Notes: generated from the letters alone by a model not told the origin. DNA of 64,000 bases from Fasciola hepatica (GCA_948099385.1 CANUEZ040000047.1:28104501-28168500); one strand, 5' to 3'. Counted from the stretch's first letter, positions 36,000 to 47,958 are shown. Made by a program: numbers and translations.

Positions 36000-38080
36000 G
36001 TGGGAAAGATTTCCAAATTAATTCCTCCAACTAATCCAAAGGCAAACACAGAGTTTGCAGGAAAACCAAATTCTTACCCAGGTAGTAGGCATCCTTTGCG
36101 ATAACCATCAGAAAAGGCCAGTTTTCTTCTCCGAATCCATTCTTTTGCGTGAGGCAACATATTTCAAACTTTTTTGTTCGACTTCAAATTCTTGGTGATA
36201 AAAGTGAGCATTCAAACTCTCCAGATCAAAAGAATCTATGATAACGGAAACGACTACGACGCCAGTTGTTATTTACCGGAAAAATGCTAGCAGTACGCCG
36301 TAACATGGCTCCAACCTAGAACTGGAAGTTGTCCAAAAATTAGGACACGAAATTTAGGCGCGGAACGTAAAAGTACGAGGAATGTTTTACAAGCTTAAAG
36401 AAACACGTTCGAAGTTCATTCATCGTCATTGCTCCGTCCTTGGAGTCATAAACTGGTGCAATTCTGTATCACACATGTACAAGATCCGAGGTTCGCAGAG
36501 TCAACGCCTGACGCAAAACAGAAAATTGCACTGATCTACAGCATGTCAGAAAGTTTTTGTTATGATGAAACGAGTTTACACATCTAACCGAATTCTTGCT
36601 CAGTACGACCCCAAGCTGATCATGACCGTAGCCGCTAACTCTTCCCAGCTTGAAATAGGTTTTTTTTTTGCTTCACGAATTCCCCTATGACAGTCATAAC
36701 TCGGTATACCATGTCTCTGGATCGCACAACAGCAAAAACAATAACGGTTAAATTGAAAAAAGAGCTGAAATTGATTTCACCCTCGGAAATTTTCGTAACG
36801 TAATGCACGGAATAATATTTACTTTGCTCACTGGTTACAAGCCATTATCATCCGTCTTTAGTACGAAGACAGAGGTACAAGTGCACCCTTATGATCAGTT
36901 GCAGTGCTGTGCCGAAATGTTGATACGTAATCATTTGTAATTACACCTCATAAAAATGACACCTTTTGGAAACGCCGATTCCCTGTCCAGACTAAAAGCT
37001 GATCGTAGCAGTCGCCTTATTGACGAGGATGGAACAATTGCATCGATCGCCGTCGAATCTGCTGTTTGTCACATTATCGAAGATTAGTTGTGCTGTCTAC
37101 CAGTCACCGCTACAATGATCAGGAGAGATACATTGGAAGACGGTGTGGCGTGCAGTACTTGAAGCCCCATTTGCACCAATCCGTGTTCCATTGTCCAGTG
37201 TACATTCCAATCATCGTCCATCCATTTGCACGCGCAATCAAATGCATCATGCATGCATGATTCATTTTAGTACATGTCTCGCGCGCATGCTCCGTCTGCA
37301 CATCACTTGACAGCATCTGGCAAGCTTTTGCCCACCAGTTATATCACTCATGGATCAAGGCATGCCTGCTTCTGTTTTTCGTCACATATTTCGTGCCTAT
37401 TTGAATGTCGCTTTTTGTATGCTGATAGAATAATACACTCCAATGCCAGTTCCAGTGACTTCTGATTTCATTTGAAGAAGCTCGGTCATTACAGATATAT
37501 TATTACGGGAAGCTTAGCTTTATCGTAGAACGCGTTGGCCCCGCAACCATAAAAAATGAGCATTCTAAGAACTCTTCGAAGGGAGACTGACTTTATCAAC
37601 TGTGCAAGGAGTCTAAGGTTCAGGGAGAAATCCGTCATATCATGGACAATGGTGGCAACTGCTGGAACGAGTTCGTCATGGTTATCCCGGTATCAGTAGC
37701 AAGATAGCAATAAGTAGGGGTTGTGCATACCATCCCTTTATGGGCCAGCAGATTGATCACCTGTCACAACGGCCTAACCACAGTTGAACTATCACCCAGA
37801 AGGGCACCCTGTTGCGTTCGTGATTACCAGAGAACACAGTGCACAGCAAATCCGTTTATTAGCTCATCAGTAAGCGCGTACGTAGGCTGACAAGCAATCA
37901 GACGAGTGAATCATCTATAGGCAAGCGCAAGCAGTACATGCGATCCAATGCGGTCAAGCAGGGCCGCTGATGAGCAACGAACCAACGAGCACGTATGGTT
38001 TAATGCCGAATTCTGCTTGGCTAAAGCAAGACATCTGTGGTTTGTAACGAAGAAGGCAAGACGGGTGAGGGCACCTGCAT
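36000..38080. other. No recognisable gene
   Basis: Only short frames. Near 37,230-37,290 there is a run of short palindromes (CATCATGCATGCATGA, CGCGCGCATGC). Nothing else is supported. Confidence 0.5.
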
Positions 38081-38089
38081 TTGGGCGGC

Positions 38090-38480
38090 CAAACAAAGTC
38101 TATTAATTTGAATATGTAAAATCGTTTACGTAGTCTGTTTTCCAAACCGAGCTGCTGCAACATGAATCCTCTGGTTGCCTGATCGTTTTGGCTGCCTTCT
38201 GGCCACTGACCTGTGACTATTAGGTTGATTCTTTTGTGCATTATTTCCGTTTGGCTGGTCCAATTGTCCCAGTTGACGGCTTGATCGGTAGCCTCTTAAA
38301 TGGGCTATATTGTTGATATCCAAAGATTCCGCTGCATCTTTTCTGCTGGTCCGAATGCCTCATTTTGTCTGTTGCAGGATGTTTCCGACATATTCAGCCT
38401 CAGTTCTTTGGTCTGAGGCTCTCTACTGGTTGGCCCGGTCGATTGATATTCGCATCGCTCTGCTGCTCCAGCGTTAGCCT
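38090..38480 (-). pseudogene. Possible gag-like Asn/Gln/Arg-rich remnant
   Basis: The minus-strand frame near 38,126-38,323 reads as a polar, Asn/Gln/Arg-rich segment ('LGQLDQPNGNNAQKNQ', 'RRQPKRSGNQR'), like the region just before the zinc knuckle in gag proteins. No knuckle follows, and composition is the only evidence. Confidence 0.25.
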
Positions 38481-38744
38481 CTGCAGTATGGGTGAAGTCG
38501 CAGCTGCGTGCTTACATGCGCGCATACATATGTCATGGTAGTTGTAAGCAGTACACAAGAACGAACGTGTGTTCAGTTACACCGTACGATAAGGGCAAGC
38601 ATAATGTAACAAGTGGACGGGAACAAAGATTCAATTCCGGTCTCGTGAGGAGCTACCCTCATGCTATTAGTCTAGTGGACCAAAGAAGAGCTTGGAATAG
38701 ACACGGATCGCGCACGCAAAAGCAAGATGAGCGGGGCTGAAACA

Positions 38745-39735
38745 AATCACGTACGAAAACCAATAATACGTGGACTGGCCGCAAAACGCATCCCAATCAT
38801 GGCACTTCCCAGCCATCTTCTGGTCCATCGTTAAACTTGATTTCCTTGGGCCTGTGGAAGAAAAGCATTACATAATCATTATGGATACATTTCCTAAGTG
38901 GTCTGAAGTAATTCCCGTGTGTGTGTTAAGCTCAACCTCCGCAAATACTAACTTTAGTAGAATGTTTGCACTCTTTGGTATACCGGAAGTCCTCGTCTCA
39001 GGTAGTAGTCCACAATTCACAGTGTGCAGTGTTTTTACGCTTCAAAAAGCATCCACCAAGTTCGCTCTCCAGTGTATGACTCGCAATCGAATGGCCAGGT
39101 AGAATGGTTCGTTGGTACTTTTAAGCGTTCACTACAATAGTCAGCTGAAGCTTTCCTCCTTGCAAAGCTCTCAACTCCTAACACATCTACCTCAGAGCAG
39201 AAGTCCCTGATGAACTGTTTCTCGGTCGAAGAATGAGACTACACCTCGATACCATTCTCCCGATCGCTCGATATACTGCTAAACAACAAACCTACACAGA
39301 GCATTTAAGACAGGAAATTAAGTCTACGTACGCGGTTTCTGTGAAGGGCCGGATTCCCAGAGAGATAGCAAGACGGGATGGAACAGCCACCTGTAGGGTT
39401 AGGGTTGAAAGTTTCCTCTGGACCAGGTACGTCAACAACCTTACACCTAGTAATTTAGAGGCGCACGTGATATCTGCTAATACGATTCTCTTTCAACGAT
39501 TGGAATGAGTGAAAACTACAGGCTTCGATGGATTTGATAATTATATTAGTCGTTCTGTTGAGCTGACAGGAGATGGGAAGCCAAACGAGCTAACGATCGG
39601 AGCTGACGAGCCAAGATGCCCTAAGTTTCCAGAACCGCTTGAAAAGAAATGGCGATCAGCCAGCAGATTGAAGGAAGTGAAGTTAACCCGAATTCCTAAT
39701 CTATCAAAGAGATTGGTCAACGTTTGATTAACCAG
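38745..39735 (+). mobile_element. Ty3/gypsy integrase relic
   Basis: The 110-codon frame at 38,770-39,102 covers the integrase core: 'IVKLDFLGPVEEKHY' (first catalytic Asp), 'IIIMDTFPKWSEVIPV' from 38,872, and 'LFGIPEVLVSGSSPQFT' near 38,973-39,023. In the last segment the second catalytic Asp of the DNG triplet has been lost (SGSS). The third residue survives in another frame as 'SQSNGQVEWFVGTFKRSL' near 39,081-39,135. Further on, 'ELFLGRRMRLHLD' near 39,210-39,250 matches the common 'P.ELLFGR..RT.LD' segment. The protein is closer to the 20.8 kb copy than to the minus-strand one but is clearly a different lineage. It is dead by substitution and frameshift. Confidence 0.85.
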
Positions 39736-39739
39736 TTAT

Positions 39740-40900
39740 GTACCTTAATGGGTGACTGACGAGAGCCACCCGTGTGTGATATAGGACTACTAAAATGAGC
39801 TCATGTGTCCTAGTTGTGGATAAATACTTTGAAGTACAATTGCATCTGACTGTAAGCTACTTCAGATGACTATAAAGCACGGTTCTAGGTAATAAATATG
39901 CTTCCAACTGTCCCACTAACTCAAGTAAGAAGTCTATTCTACCCGCGAAACATCCCAGTTTATCTGCACAGTACACACTGTTTTCATAGGAACAAAACAA
40001 CCACCGTCACTAGTTGTCGCAACAAAAACTAACTGGCCCATACCTGCATCACGTAGGCTGTCTTTTGATTGATCCATTGCGATATCACCAGCTGCCACTT
40101 GATGAGAATCCATTAGCGTCTGATTGATCAACTACCTTGTCGCTTGCACATCCGCTGGCTCACGCACTGACCCGTATTCGGGACAGTCGCTGACATGTTG
40201 ATAGCTAATGGTACTTAGCCGACTATCAGCCATGATTCAGCAAATACCATCACAATGTAAAACTACCTATAGCTAGTGGAAGACGCGATATCGGCATGGG
40301 ATGAGCTCCCGAGGAGAGGTTATCATTCCGGTAGCAGACCTAACTATAGCCTCTCCTTAACTCTAGGCTCGAACCTGTATTGTGAAGGAGTTAGGTGTCT
40401 CCGAAGCGCTGCCACAATGGAATACAGTAAGACTCAGCGGAACGTTTCCCTCATTTCATTCCTATTGATGGATCAGCGCGACGTTAAGCACAGCCCAGAG
40501 GATGCAACCACCCGTATGGAGGCAACTGAAAAACAGCTTTTCTCAGTCAAGTTCGTCATGATGCGAAATCATGGTCATATTTCCATTTGTGCGGCAAACT
40601 TATTGAGACAGCATGTCGACATTACAGCCATTGAACGCAAAAACAGTGGGCAAAAATTAAGCAAGCTGGCGTAAATGGCAAAATTTTCGGGTTATTATCC
40701 ATGGCTAGGTTAGAGCTGCAATGTTTAAATCACATGAGGATGAACGGGAAATAAGTTAGTTAATGGGTACTACGACTAACACAGCATTCAACTTAGGGCG
40801 GTCATGACCTTAGTGGCAAGCCTCTGGCAGGCTTCAATCGGCGCGTATAAATTCATGTATGAATACCCCACACAAACTCAAGCCCCTGTGCTGACCGGAC
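39740..40900. other. No clear gene; one 132-codon frame
   Basis: The plus-strand frame at 40,276-40,674 ends with 'MRNHGHISICAAN', which could be the H-x4-C half of a gag zinc knuckle whose first cysteines are lost. That is too little for a call. The rest shows nothing. Confidence 0.3.
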
Positions 40901-40910
40901 ACAGCACTTA

Positions 40911-42793
40911 AGGTTGCGGATACAACGCAGCTATGTTGCACCCACTTCCATTTGACATGCAGCCACGTGAATGTTACCGCAATCACCATTCACATTGTAG
41001 CCAATTCGGTGGTACGGAATAGATGTGTCTGTCCCACAATACTGATCCACAATGATAACTAACCAGTACTGCGATCAATCGTTTCCTCACGGTGTATTTT
41101 TAAGATGAACGTTAAGATCACTCAAATAAATGTTCCACGTTCCCGCCTAGATTGGGAATGGAGAATCAGATGCCATAACATAAAAATGCAGCTGCATGGA
41201 CATGCTGATAGGCCCCGGTTTACCGTTCATTATTGACAGAAAGCGGTAACGTGCGGTAGTGACTGATATTGAGGTTTGGTTTAAAACAAGGATCAGATTG
41301 GCAATCCACTAAAAGGTGATTGATTGCACAGTTGGAGATTGGCAAACTGCTACGCCGGATCTGTTTTGATCTAATAATCACGGTAAATTAAATGCATGGA
41401 AGGCTGTTGTCCCAATGTGGAAAACGTGATTCCGTACAGACCATAACCCGATAATTGAATGGAAAGTTGTTTACGATAAAGAAAATGTACTCATTTACGG
41501 TGACAATAAAGTTTGTGAAAATAAACTTACACGGAAGAATCATGTCACTGAAGGAGTGATACATGGTGCGAATGGGTAAAGGATGTTCAGGATTTACGAG
41601 ATAAGTTTTAATCCGTTCTTCGGCAGAACAGCCAACAACACGACAGATACGGCGACGACGGCGGTTCGACACAGAGACAGACAAATAGGGCCGCTTAACG
41701 TATTGCATGTCGCACTTTTCCGTCGGGATTGCACGTGCACGATCTTCAAAGAAATGGAAATAACGAAAACTCAATGATCTGAAGCCCAGTAAGCGTGTAA
41801 GCCGGTACGAGCACTTACATCAGACAGTATGGGAATGGGGATCTATGCCAGTGTGTTGCAGCAGTCACGTTCAAAATACGCTGGCAAATGAATGTGAGAT
41901 TTGAACAAAAGACACTTCGGATGAACTGGGCGAATGCCCTATTACGCATATAAGAAATCGAGCTTATCAAGTTTTCATTAACTCTGTTTACATCATAGGG
42001 AAGCTATTTGAGAAAACCGGCAAGCACCAGTTTATTTCTGTCAGCAGGTAAACCCACATTCAAGTGTCTCGATTTTCACTGTTTCTTCACAATCAAAACT
42101 TATCTCGTAAATCCTGAACATCCTTTACCCATTCGCACCATGTATCACTCCTTCAGTGACATGATTCTTCCGTGTAAGTTTATTTTCACAAACTTTATTG
42201 TCACCGTAAATGAGTACATTTTCTTTATCGTAAACAACTTTCCATTCAATTATCGGGTTATGGTCTGTACGGAATCACGTTTTCCACATTGGGACAACAG
42301 CCTTCCATGCATTTAATTTACCGTGATTATTAGATCAAAACAGATCCGGCGTAGCAGTTTGCCAATCTCCAACTGTACAATCAATCACCTTTTAGTGGAT
42401 TGCCAATCTGATCCTTGTTTTAAACCAAACCTCAATATCAGTCACTACCGCACGTTACCGCTTTCTGTCAATAATGAACGGTAAACCGGGGCCTATCAGC
42501 ATGTCCATGCAGCTGCATTTTTATGTTATGGCATCTGATTCTCCATTCCCAATCTAGGCGGGAACGTGGAACATTTATTTGAGTGATCTTAACGTTCATC
42601 TTAAAAATACACCGTGAGGAAACGATTGATCGCAGTACTGGTTAGTTATCATTGTGGATCAGTATTGTGGGACAGACACATCTATTCCGTACCACCGAAT
42701 TGGCTACAATGTGAATGGTGATTGCGGTAACATTCACGTGGCTGCATGTCAAATGGAAGTGGGTGCAACATAGATACGTTGTATTCGCAACCT
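40911..42793. repeat. Large near-perfect palindrome, foldback D
   Basis: Arms 40,911-41,609 and 42,095-42,793 (699 bp each) are reverse complements. By eye only a handful of differences are visible, clustered at the outer end plus one near 41,322/42,376. The spacer is 485 bp. Open frames inside the arms appear twice as mirror images and encode nothing recognisable. No target-site duplication is visible at the outer ends. The very low divergence means a recent inverted duplication, a recently active long-TIR element, or an assembly artefact. Confidence 0.93.
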
Positions 42794-43059
42794 AGTGTTG
42801 GTATGAAAAGGAAGAGGATATATTTTGCGAGATGCAAGTTTTTCGTTCACTCCTTTCGACTGAGTACAATACATCTATCAGTTTATATGTGGGTTATTAC
42901 ACGGGATGGAAATTAGAGAAATGGAAAATTTTTTTCACAAGCAGATCAAGAACACTTGAGGGATTGTGTGGATGGTACCAAGAACAGCAGACAGCTTACA
43001 ATGATTGTTTCAGTACACAAGGAAGGGCTTTCCATCTTCATCAACATAACTCCATAAAA

Positions 43060-45650
43060 TACTGGTAGTTTTTCATTCCGGTACAGTAATAGTGCTGAAA
43101 ATGACCTGATAACGTCAACTCGAGGACTTAGTATTTTATCTGTTCGGCGCAGAGTTTTGAGTTTCTATGTTGGAATTTCAGACGCAGTTTTCTACTCCAT
43201 ATCGTTTTCTAACTATCTTCTGACTGTTTCTTCTGTCCATTGATGAGACTTCTTGGGAATATCCCGGACCAGCTTTTCTTCCCGGTTTTCAATAGGGGCC
43301 GTTGTTTTGCGCCACTGTCCCAATAATGCATTTGATTATTTCTTCGTTATTGTAGACGGCATTGTCCCTCATCCGGGAGCTGTATCATTGGTTCCAAGTG
43401 GTTACGAACTGTTGATACCAATGTACTAGTTCCCCTTCCGAATAGTCGTTGTATCAGACTGTATGCCCAATAGCTGCTGAAATGCCTCATTTTTCAAGTA
43501 ATATCAAGCAGATATCACCACCGGATTCCTTTGAAAAGGTAAACAGCCCTTTTGGCATCTTTACTGCTGAATCAGCCTTGCCGTTATATTGCCTATGGTG
43601 GAAGCTATTGGCACTGGTGTTCAAATTTTCACTTCTGAGAGAATTGCCGAAATTCCTCGCCCGTTACTTTGTGTCCATTGTCGAAAAACAATGTCCGAGA
43701 AATGCCATTCCAAGAGAAACGAGTACGTAACCGATCAACCACGTTTTTGGCTCTCGTGTTGTGGAGGTCAATTATGAAAAATTCACTATAATAATCGACT
43801 AGATCACAGGATTTTTCCATACTCGAAGGTATCCGGGGCCATAAACTGCCAGGGGTGAGTAGTCAGTTCACGCAGTAACATCGTTTCTTTCCTTCGTAAG
43901 CTTTCATGAGTGCAACGTAGTTAACATTCAGAAATATAGTACTTCATCTGGCTGGTCATTCCGGGCCAGCAGAACAACTTCTTCGCTCCACGAATAGTAC
44001 TGTTGACGTTGAGATAATAAAAGAGGAGAGGTTTCATCAGTTCGCCTCGAAGTGGTTCTGGAATAAATATTTGGTCTCCCTTGGAAGTTAATCCATTGTA
44101 AACAGAGATAAATTATCGGTCTTTCAAAAATAATACTACCTGATTCGGCAAATTTTCTTTCGTCGTAGGCCATCCGTTAGAAAAGATGCCTGTGATTCGG
44201 TAAAGTGCGATATCATTGGCAGTTGTGTTTTGCAAACGAAACTGTGATGCCCCGGTGTTCGAGTTTGGCCTTGCTTAGTCGTATTACTCGTTCGAAACAA
44301 AGTTTACGAAATTGCTCCAAGTTTGAACCTTGTTCGTGTTATGTTTTTCCATTAGTTAGTGCGAGTTCCGCGTTACAAATTATGCCTTCCAGGTCATTCA
44401 GTCTTTGGATTAAATGCTTCTGGAAATTTCGCTTGATAACATCAGTCCAAAAGGTTAACTGAGTCGGTGAAACTGTCCGAGAGCGGTCCTAGATGTGGTT
44501 AAAACTTGACCTGCAATGTAATTCAAGTTGCCAGAAAGCAGAGAATAAACTAACCTTTGTGAAAAAAAGTATTTCGCTCAGTTCCGTTAGAAAATCAGCA
44601 ATTATCGGCAGCTAACAGAGTTTTCTTCTGAGAGCCGCGTACAGGCACTTCGTATCGGTGCACAGGCGAACAGCTTCCGATTAATTTGTGTTGACTACTA
44701 TTTGGCTTAATCAGTGTCAGGGAACGTGCCCAGCTTGTTGCCAATAGACGGTCTGGTTCGGCGATCAGACAGCATGCAATCACCCATCCAGAATTAGGCA
44801 CAGATTCGGAAGCAGTGAAGTAGACTGCACGTAATCAGCTAACCAGAATCGCCGACACGAATGGAACCAGTCAAGCGATCAATGCACCAATCGGTGACTA
44901 AGGCTTTCTGAACCGACCAGAGCGGGGTTAACCAGTCCACACGTAACAGTACAAACCAACCAGGCAGGCCTTTTAGGTCGATAGTAGGCCAATGGGCATT
45001 TATGCAGAGTTTAGGTTATGATCAGCACATTTCTTGTACAAACGACATATTTTACATCAACAAAGCGAGACTGTTAGAAGGCAGAGCAGTTGAAATATAC
45101 TAAAACAATCATTCTATTGGCTCGTCAAATGCCGCATGTACTTTCACATGAAACAGACGATCTAGCTCACAACGTAGTGTCTCGTAAGGCAACTGGTACA
45201 CGTAGCGCAGGTATGCGGAGTAAACGGCGCCATCAACTACGGATAAGTGTATCCTTCCAGTGAAACCTCCCAGCTGAGATCTCAACAAGGAAGCTTATTG
45301 AGTCCAATAGTCTGATTTATCTAGAATTTTATCATGGTTAACCATGATGAGTCCGAGATCCTGAATTATTTCGAGCCCTAGTAATAACTGCAAACCACCG
45401 TCCGTCACCAGAAAAGTGACCTTTCTTGTCATATCGCGCTTTTGGTTCTTGGGTCCTAAAATGGCTTCGCCCATGACATCTGATTTTGTCCCGTCGCACA
45501 TGTTCAAGCTGGTGGTGAAATGTATTATATCTGCACCATCAACATAGGACAAAGGAAGCGTGGTCACAGAGGAATTCAAGTCGAGTTGGAAAAGGCAGAA
45601 TCTGTTATCAATCATCAGGTTTGCGAATGGCCACTTATTCCTGTTAGAAC
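43060..45650 (-). mobile_element. Gypsy pol relic (protease, HHCC and integrase), minus strand
   Basis: Read downward from 45,650. A retropepsin-like frame, 45,295-45,615, has 'FQLDLNSSVTTLPL' (DTGAS mutated to DLNSS) and 'LQLLLGLEIIQDLGLI' (the LLG..W...LG motif). RT is largely missing or unreadable between 45.2 and 44.2 kb. The integrase then follows: 'YNGLTSKGDQIFIP' and 'FCWPGMTSQMKYYISEC' near 43,935-44,110, and 'PWQFMAPDTFEYG' near 43,815-43,860 (first Asp). 'VDYYSEFF' lies near 43,775-43,800, 'TLFFDNGHKV' near 43,665-43,690 (second Asp), and 'RQYNGKADSAVKMPKGL' near 43,550-43,600, with Asp in place of the catalytic Glu. This order and wording are those of the K02A2.6-type gypsy lineage. 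It is inactive through many stops. Confidence 0.82.
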
Positions 45651-45659
45651 ATCCGAAAC

Positions 45660-46640
45660 CGCTGACAGAATGTTGCGTTCGCTTCTACTTTGCTTGTGAT
45701 TTGTTGCTGAAAATGGGTAGTGTTACGATCCGAATTCGGTAAACAGAAGAAGACTACGCTTGTACGAATGAACGTGTTAAACTACCAAATTATGCGCACA
45801 AAATAGATCGCAAACAGGGAAGGTAAACTACGTGGCCGAAAATTTACTCACCTTTGCAAACGGTATGCGCCCATTTTTATGATCATTTCCTTGGAAGATA
45901 CTTTACTCTTGTACTAGTTAGTACATCGGGAATATGAGTCAGTTAACAGACTCAAAAACCGGTAGCACATGTGCATTCCTCAGGTCACGTACAGCAGAAT
46001 GAGCAAACTGTGTAAGTAGGGATGGTCAGTATAAATGTTTCGCTGTTTTCAGTTTGGGTAGTATGATATTCAAGAAACACATGCCCAGAAGCATTCCTTT
46101 TCCGGTAAAATAGGTTAAACAATAAGAATTATTTGTATTTGTCAGAAGCATTTTTCTTTCAATCAGTCTACTTATTGCGGAGAACTTGTTTGTTTTTACC
46201 TGCAAAAAAATTTGTTTCATATTTACATCTCCGTCTCTTCATCCGTAAGTAGAAAATTAGTTGACAGAATGAGCGTTTTCTCTCAGCATAATAGTCCCCA
46301 GATAGGCCAGAAATAGGCACCAAAACGACCGTACTAAGGCCCTTAGTCCCCCCCCCTAAAAGAACACCGTGAAAAAAGGAGGCCTGTTTGGCTGTCTTCT
46401 GGAGAGAAGCTATTTATATTTAATAATTGTAATCCAAAGAGAGTAACTCGATTTATTTTGTCTTTGGGCATTATTTTGCTTCAGATGCCACATAAATTAT
46501 ATTGAAAATAATGGCGCTAATTTTCAGCGTTCAGCGGGTCGCCATAAATGTTACATTATCACAGTTATCACAGTCGTCTTCAAACAGGCCCCTATCCAGC
46601 CTAAAATGACCCCAACTGGGATAAGTCCGAATAAGCTCAG
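45660..46640. other. No recognisable gene
   Basis: AT-rich sequence, with a C7 tract near 46,348-46,355. The upstream gag expected for the minus-strand gypsy relic could not be read here. Confidence 0.45.
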
Positions 46641-46684
46641 CAAGAAGGCTCAATAGAATACACTTGAACTCAGAGTGTTAGACT

Positions 46685-46866
46685 TTTGTAATGTAAAACC
46701 CACCTGCATTTTTGCACCGAAAAGTCTGACACCGCTAGCCGGAAACGAACCAGCGACCCTCCATATACCAGGCAGATGCTCTACCAGCTGAGCTATCGTC
46801 ATCCGTAGAGTCGGCTGTGAATAACTTCTCGATGTGAAAAATGCAGGTGGATTTTCCATTACATGA
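46685..46866 (-). repeat. tRNA-derived SINE-like unit flanked by inverted repeats
   Basis: The minus strand from about 46,815 to 46,735 has a well-formed A-box/D-arm (ATAGCTCAGCTGGTAGAGC) and B-box (CTGGTTCGTTTCC) at tRNA spacing. The T stem pairs, but the acceptor and anticodon stems do not, so it is not a tRNA gene. It is flanked by inverted copies of a roughly 30 bp sequence containing AAAATGCAGGTGG at about 46,685-46,717 and 46,834-46,866. The same phrase recurs at 22,688 and 23,438. Confidence 0.55.
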
Positions 46867-46924
46867 GATTCAGGCTCTTCGTGCCAACAATAAATTCAGT
46901 TATACTTTTATTAGATAAAACCAT

Positions 46925-47737
46925 TTAAAAGGTAGCGACGATGTATGAAAATGTATCCGGCAGGGTGTTCACGTCGCAAAAGTGGACAATTTCCGGTGGT
47001 TGTTCACACAGATACGTTTTCAAGTTGGACGAAGGTATCGGAAGCGCAAAAAAGTTTCCATGCTCACAGTTTTGGCGGGCTAATTTTCCGTCAACACAGC
47101 GTTATTTTGGCAGTCCGTTGGTAAACACGGTGTTCTGAAGCTTCACGGTCTTCCCAAATAGACCGAGTTTTGTTACAGAACAAGCCGGAGTATTCTCCTG
47201 AAATGGAATATCCGCGTTCATCATCTCTTCGACTGCGCGTTCCACTGTTGGCCGAAAAAAGTGTCCCACAATCATGTTTCGGCTGGTGAAACAGTGACGT
47301 ATCGTTTGCGTATGGGATTTAAATAGGAATGCTGAAAAGCTTCCCGACGAACCGTGAATTTTTACTTTCTCACAAAAGAGCACCCAGGCAGGGACTTTGA
47401 AGACGGCCTCTAATTCACCGTACAGCTTCATGAACTCTCGAATCATCAATTTGGAAGGTGCTTAGATGAAATCAGCGAAGTACTTACGCTATTTTCCGCC
47501 GCGCAATATGTAAATGTTGGAAAACTCAGAAAGTTGTATAATAATCTGCTAGAAGGATATACTTAAGAACGACAGGTTCAACGTAATCGAGAAAATGCCG
47601 GTACGCGGAAGCTTTCTCGTAGTAACGGTCGTCAGGTTTTCGAAAAACACAGGGAAATTCACAAGTTAGGCACCGTCGAATTCCAGAAAAATATTCATTG
47701 AGGCGTAACCATGTGTGAGTAGAGAGTGGAGCTCTGA
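46925..47737 (-). pseudogene. DNA-transposase-like protein, C-terminal part (downstream of the array)
   Basis: One minus-strand reading, with one frameshift near 47,530 and three in-frame stops (near 47,500, 47,460 and 47,105), gives about 260 residues. These align in order with the C-terminal half of a transposase-like family common in invertebrate genomes (proteins with a CDAPAR motif upstream). Landmarks are 'FRKPDDRYYEKASAYRHF' then 'VEPVVLKYILL' near 47,560-47,640, 'IREFMKLYG' near 47,420, 'GSSGSFSAFLF' near 47,310-47,345 (the G.L..FSAF.FEN segment), 'VERAVEE' near 47,235, and 'FFALPIPSSNLKTYL' near 47,010-47,055. It ends at TAA, 46,925-46,927. The N-terminal half of the same kind of protein, same strand, lies at 61,385-62,010 on the other side of the LTR array. 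The family assignment is from memory of its conserved phrases; I cannot give a Pfam name. Confidence 0.75.
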
Positions 47738-47940
47738 TTTGCGGCGGCCCAATTCAGCTCCTCCGAACCCCTTCGCACCGCATCCAGCACCACCCGCGGC
47801 CTGCCCTTGAGAAGCTCTCGAATGGCCGTCAACTTACCCCGGTCCGACTGGATCCCCGAGAGCTCCGCCAGATCCTCGAAATCCTCCAGGAAGATCCGTA
47901 TGTCACCATCCTCAAAGGGCTCCGGCCATGGTAGATCCAT
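47738..47940 (-). pseudogene. Gag-like frame, truncated ninth unit
   Basis: Starts at the same ATG after LTR 9 and is cut after about 67 codons, just before the residues 'KDALIA' that precede the first TGA in the other units. Sequence beyond 47,738 belongs to the transposase-like pseudogene, so neither a polypurine tract nor a terminal 3' LTR exists on this side. Confidence 0.8.
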
Positions 47941-47958
47941 CCTGGTCACGGCACAAAA

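Noticed and set aside
46735..46815. A functional tRNA gene on the minus strand
   Set aside because: D and T arms look good but acceptor and anticodon stems do not pair; it fits a tRNA-derived SINE better.
47102..47449. Independent 115-codon gene
   Set aside because: The frame continues on both sides through stops and a frameshift into a longer transposase-like reading, so it is a segment of that pseudogene.
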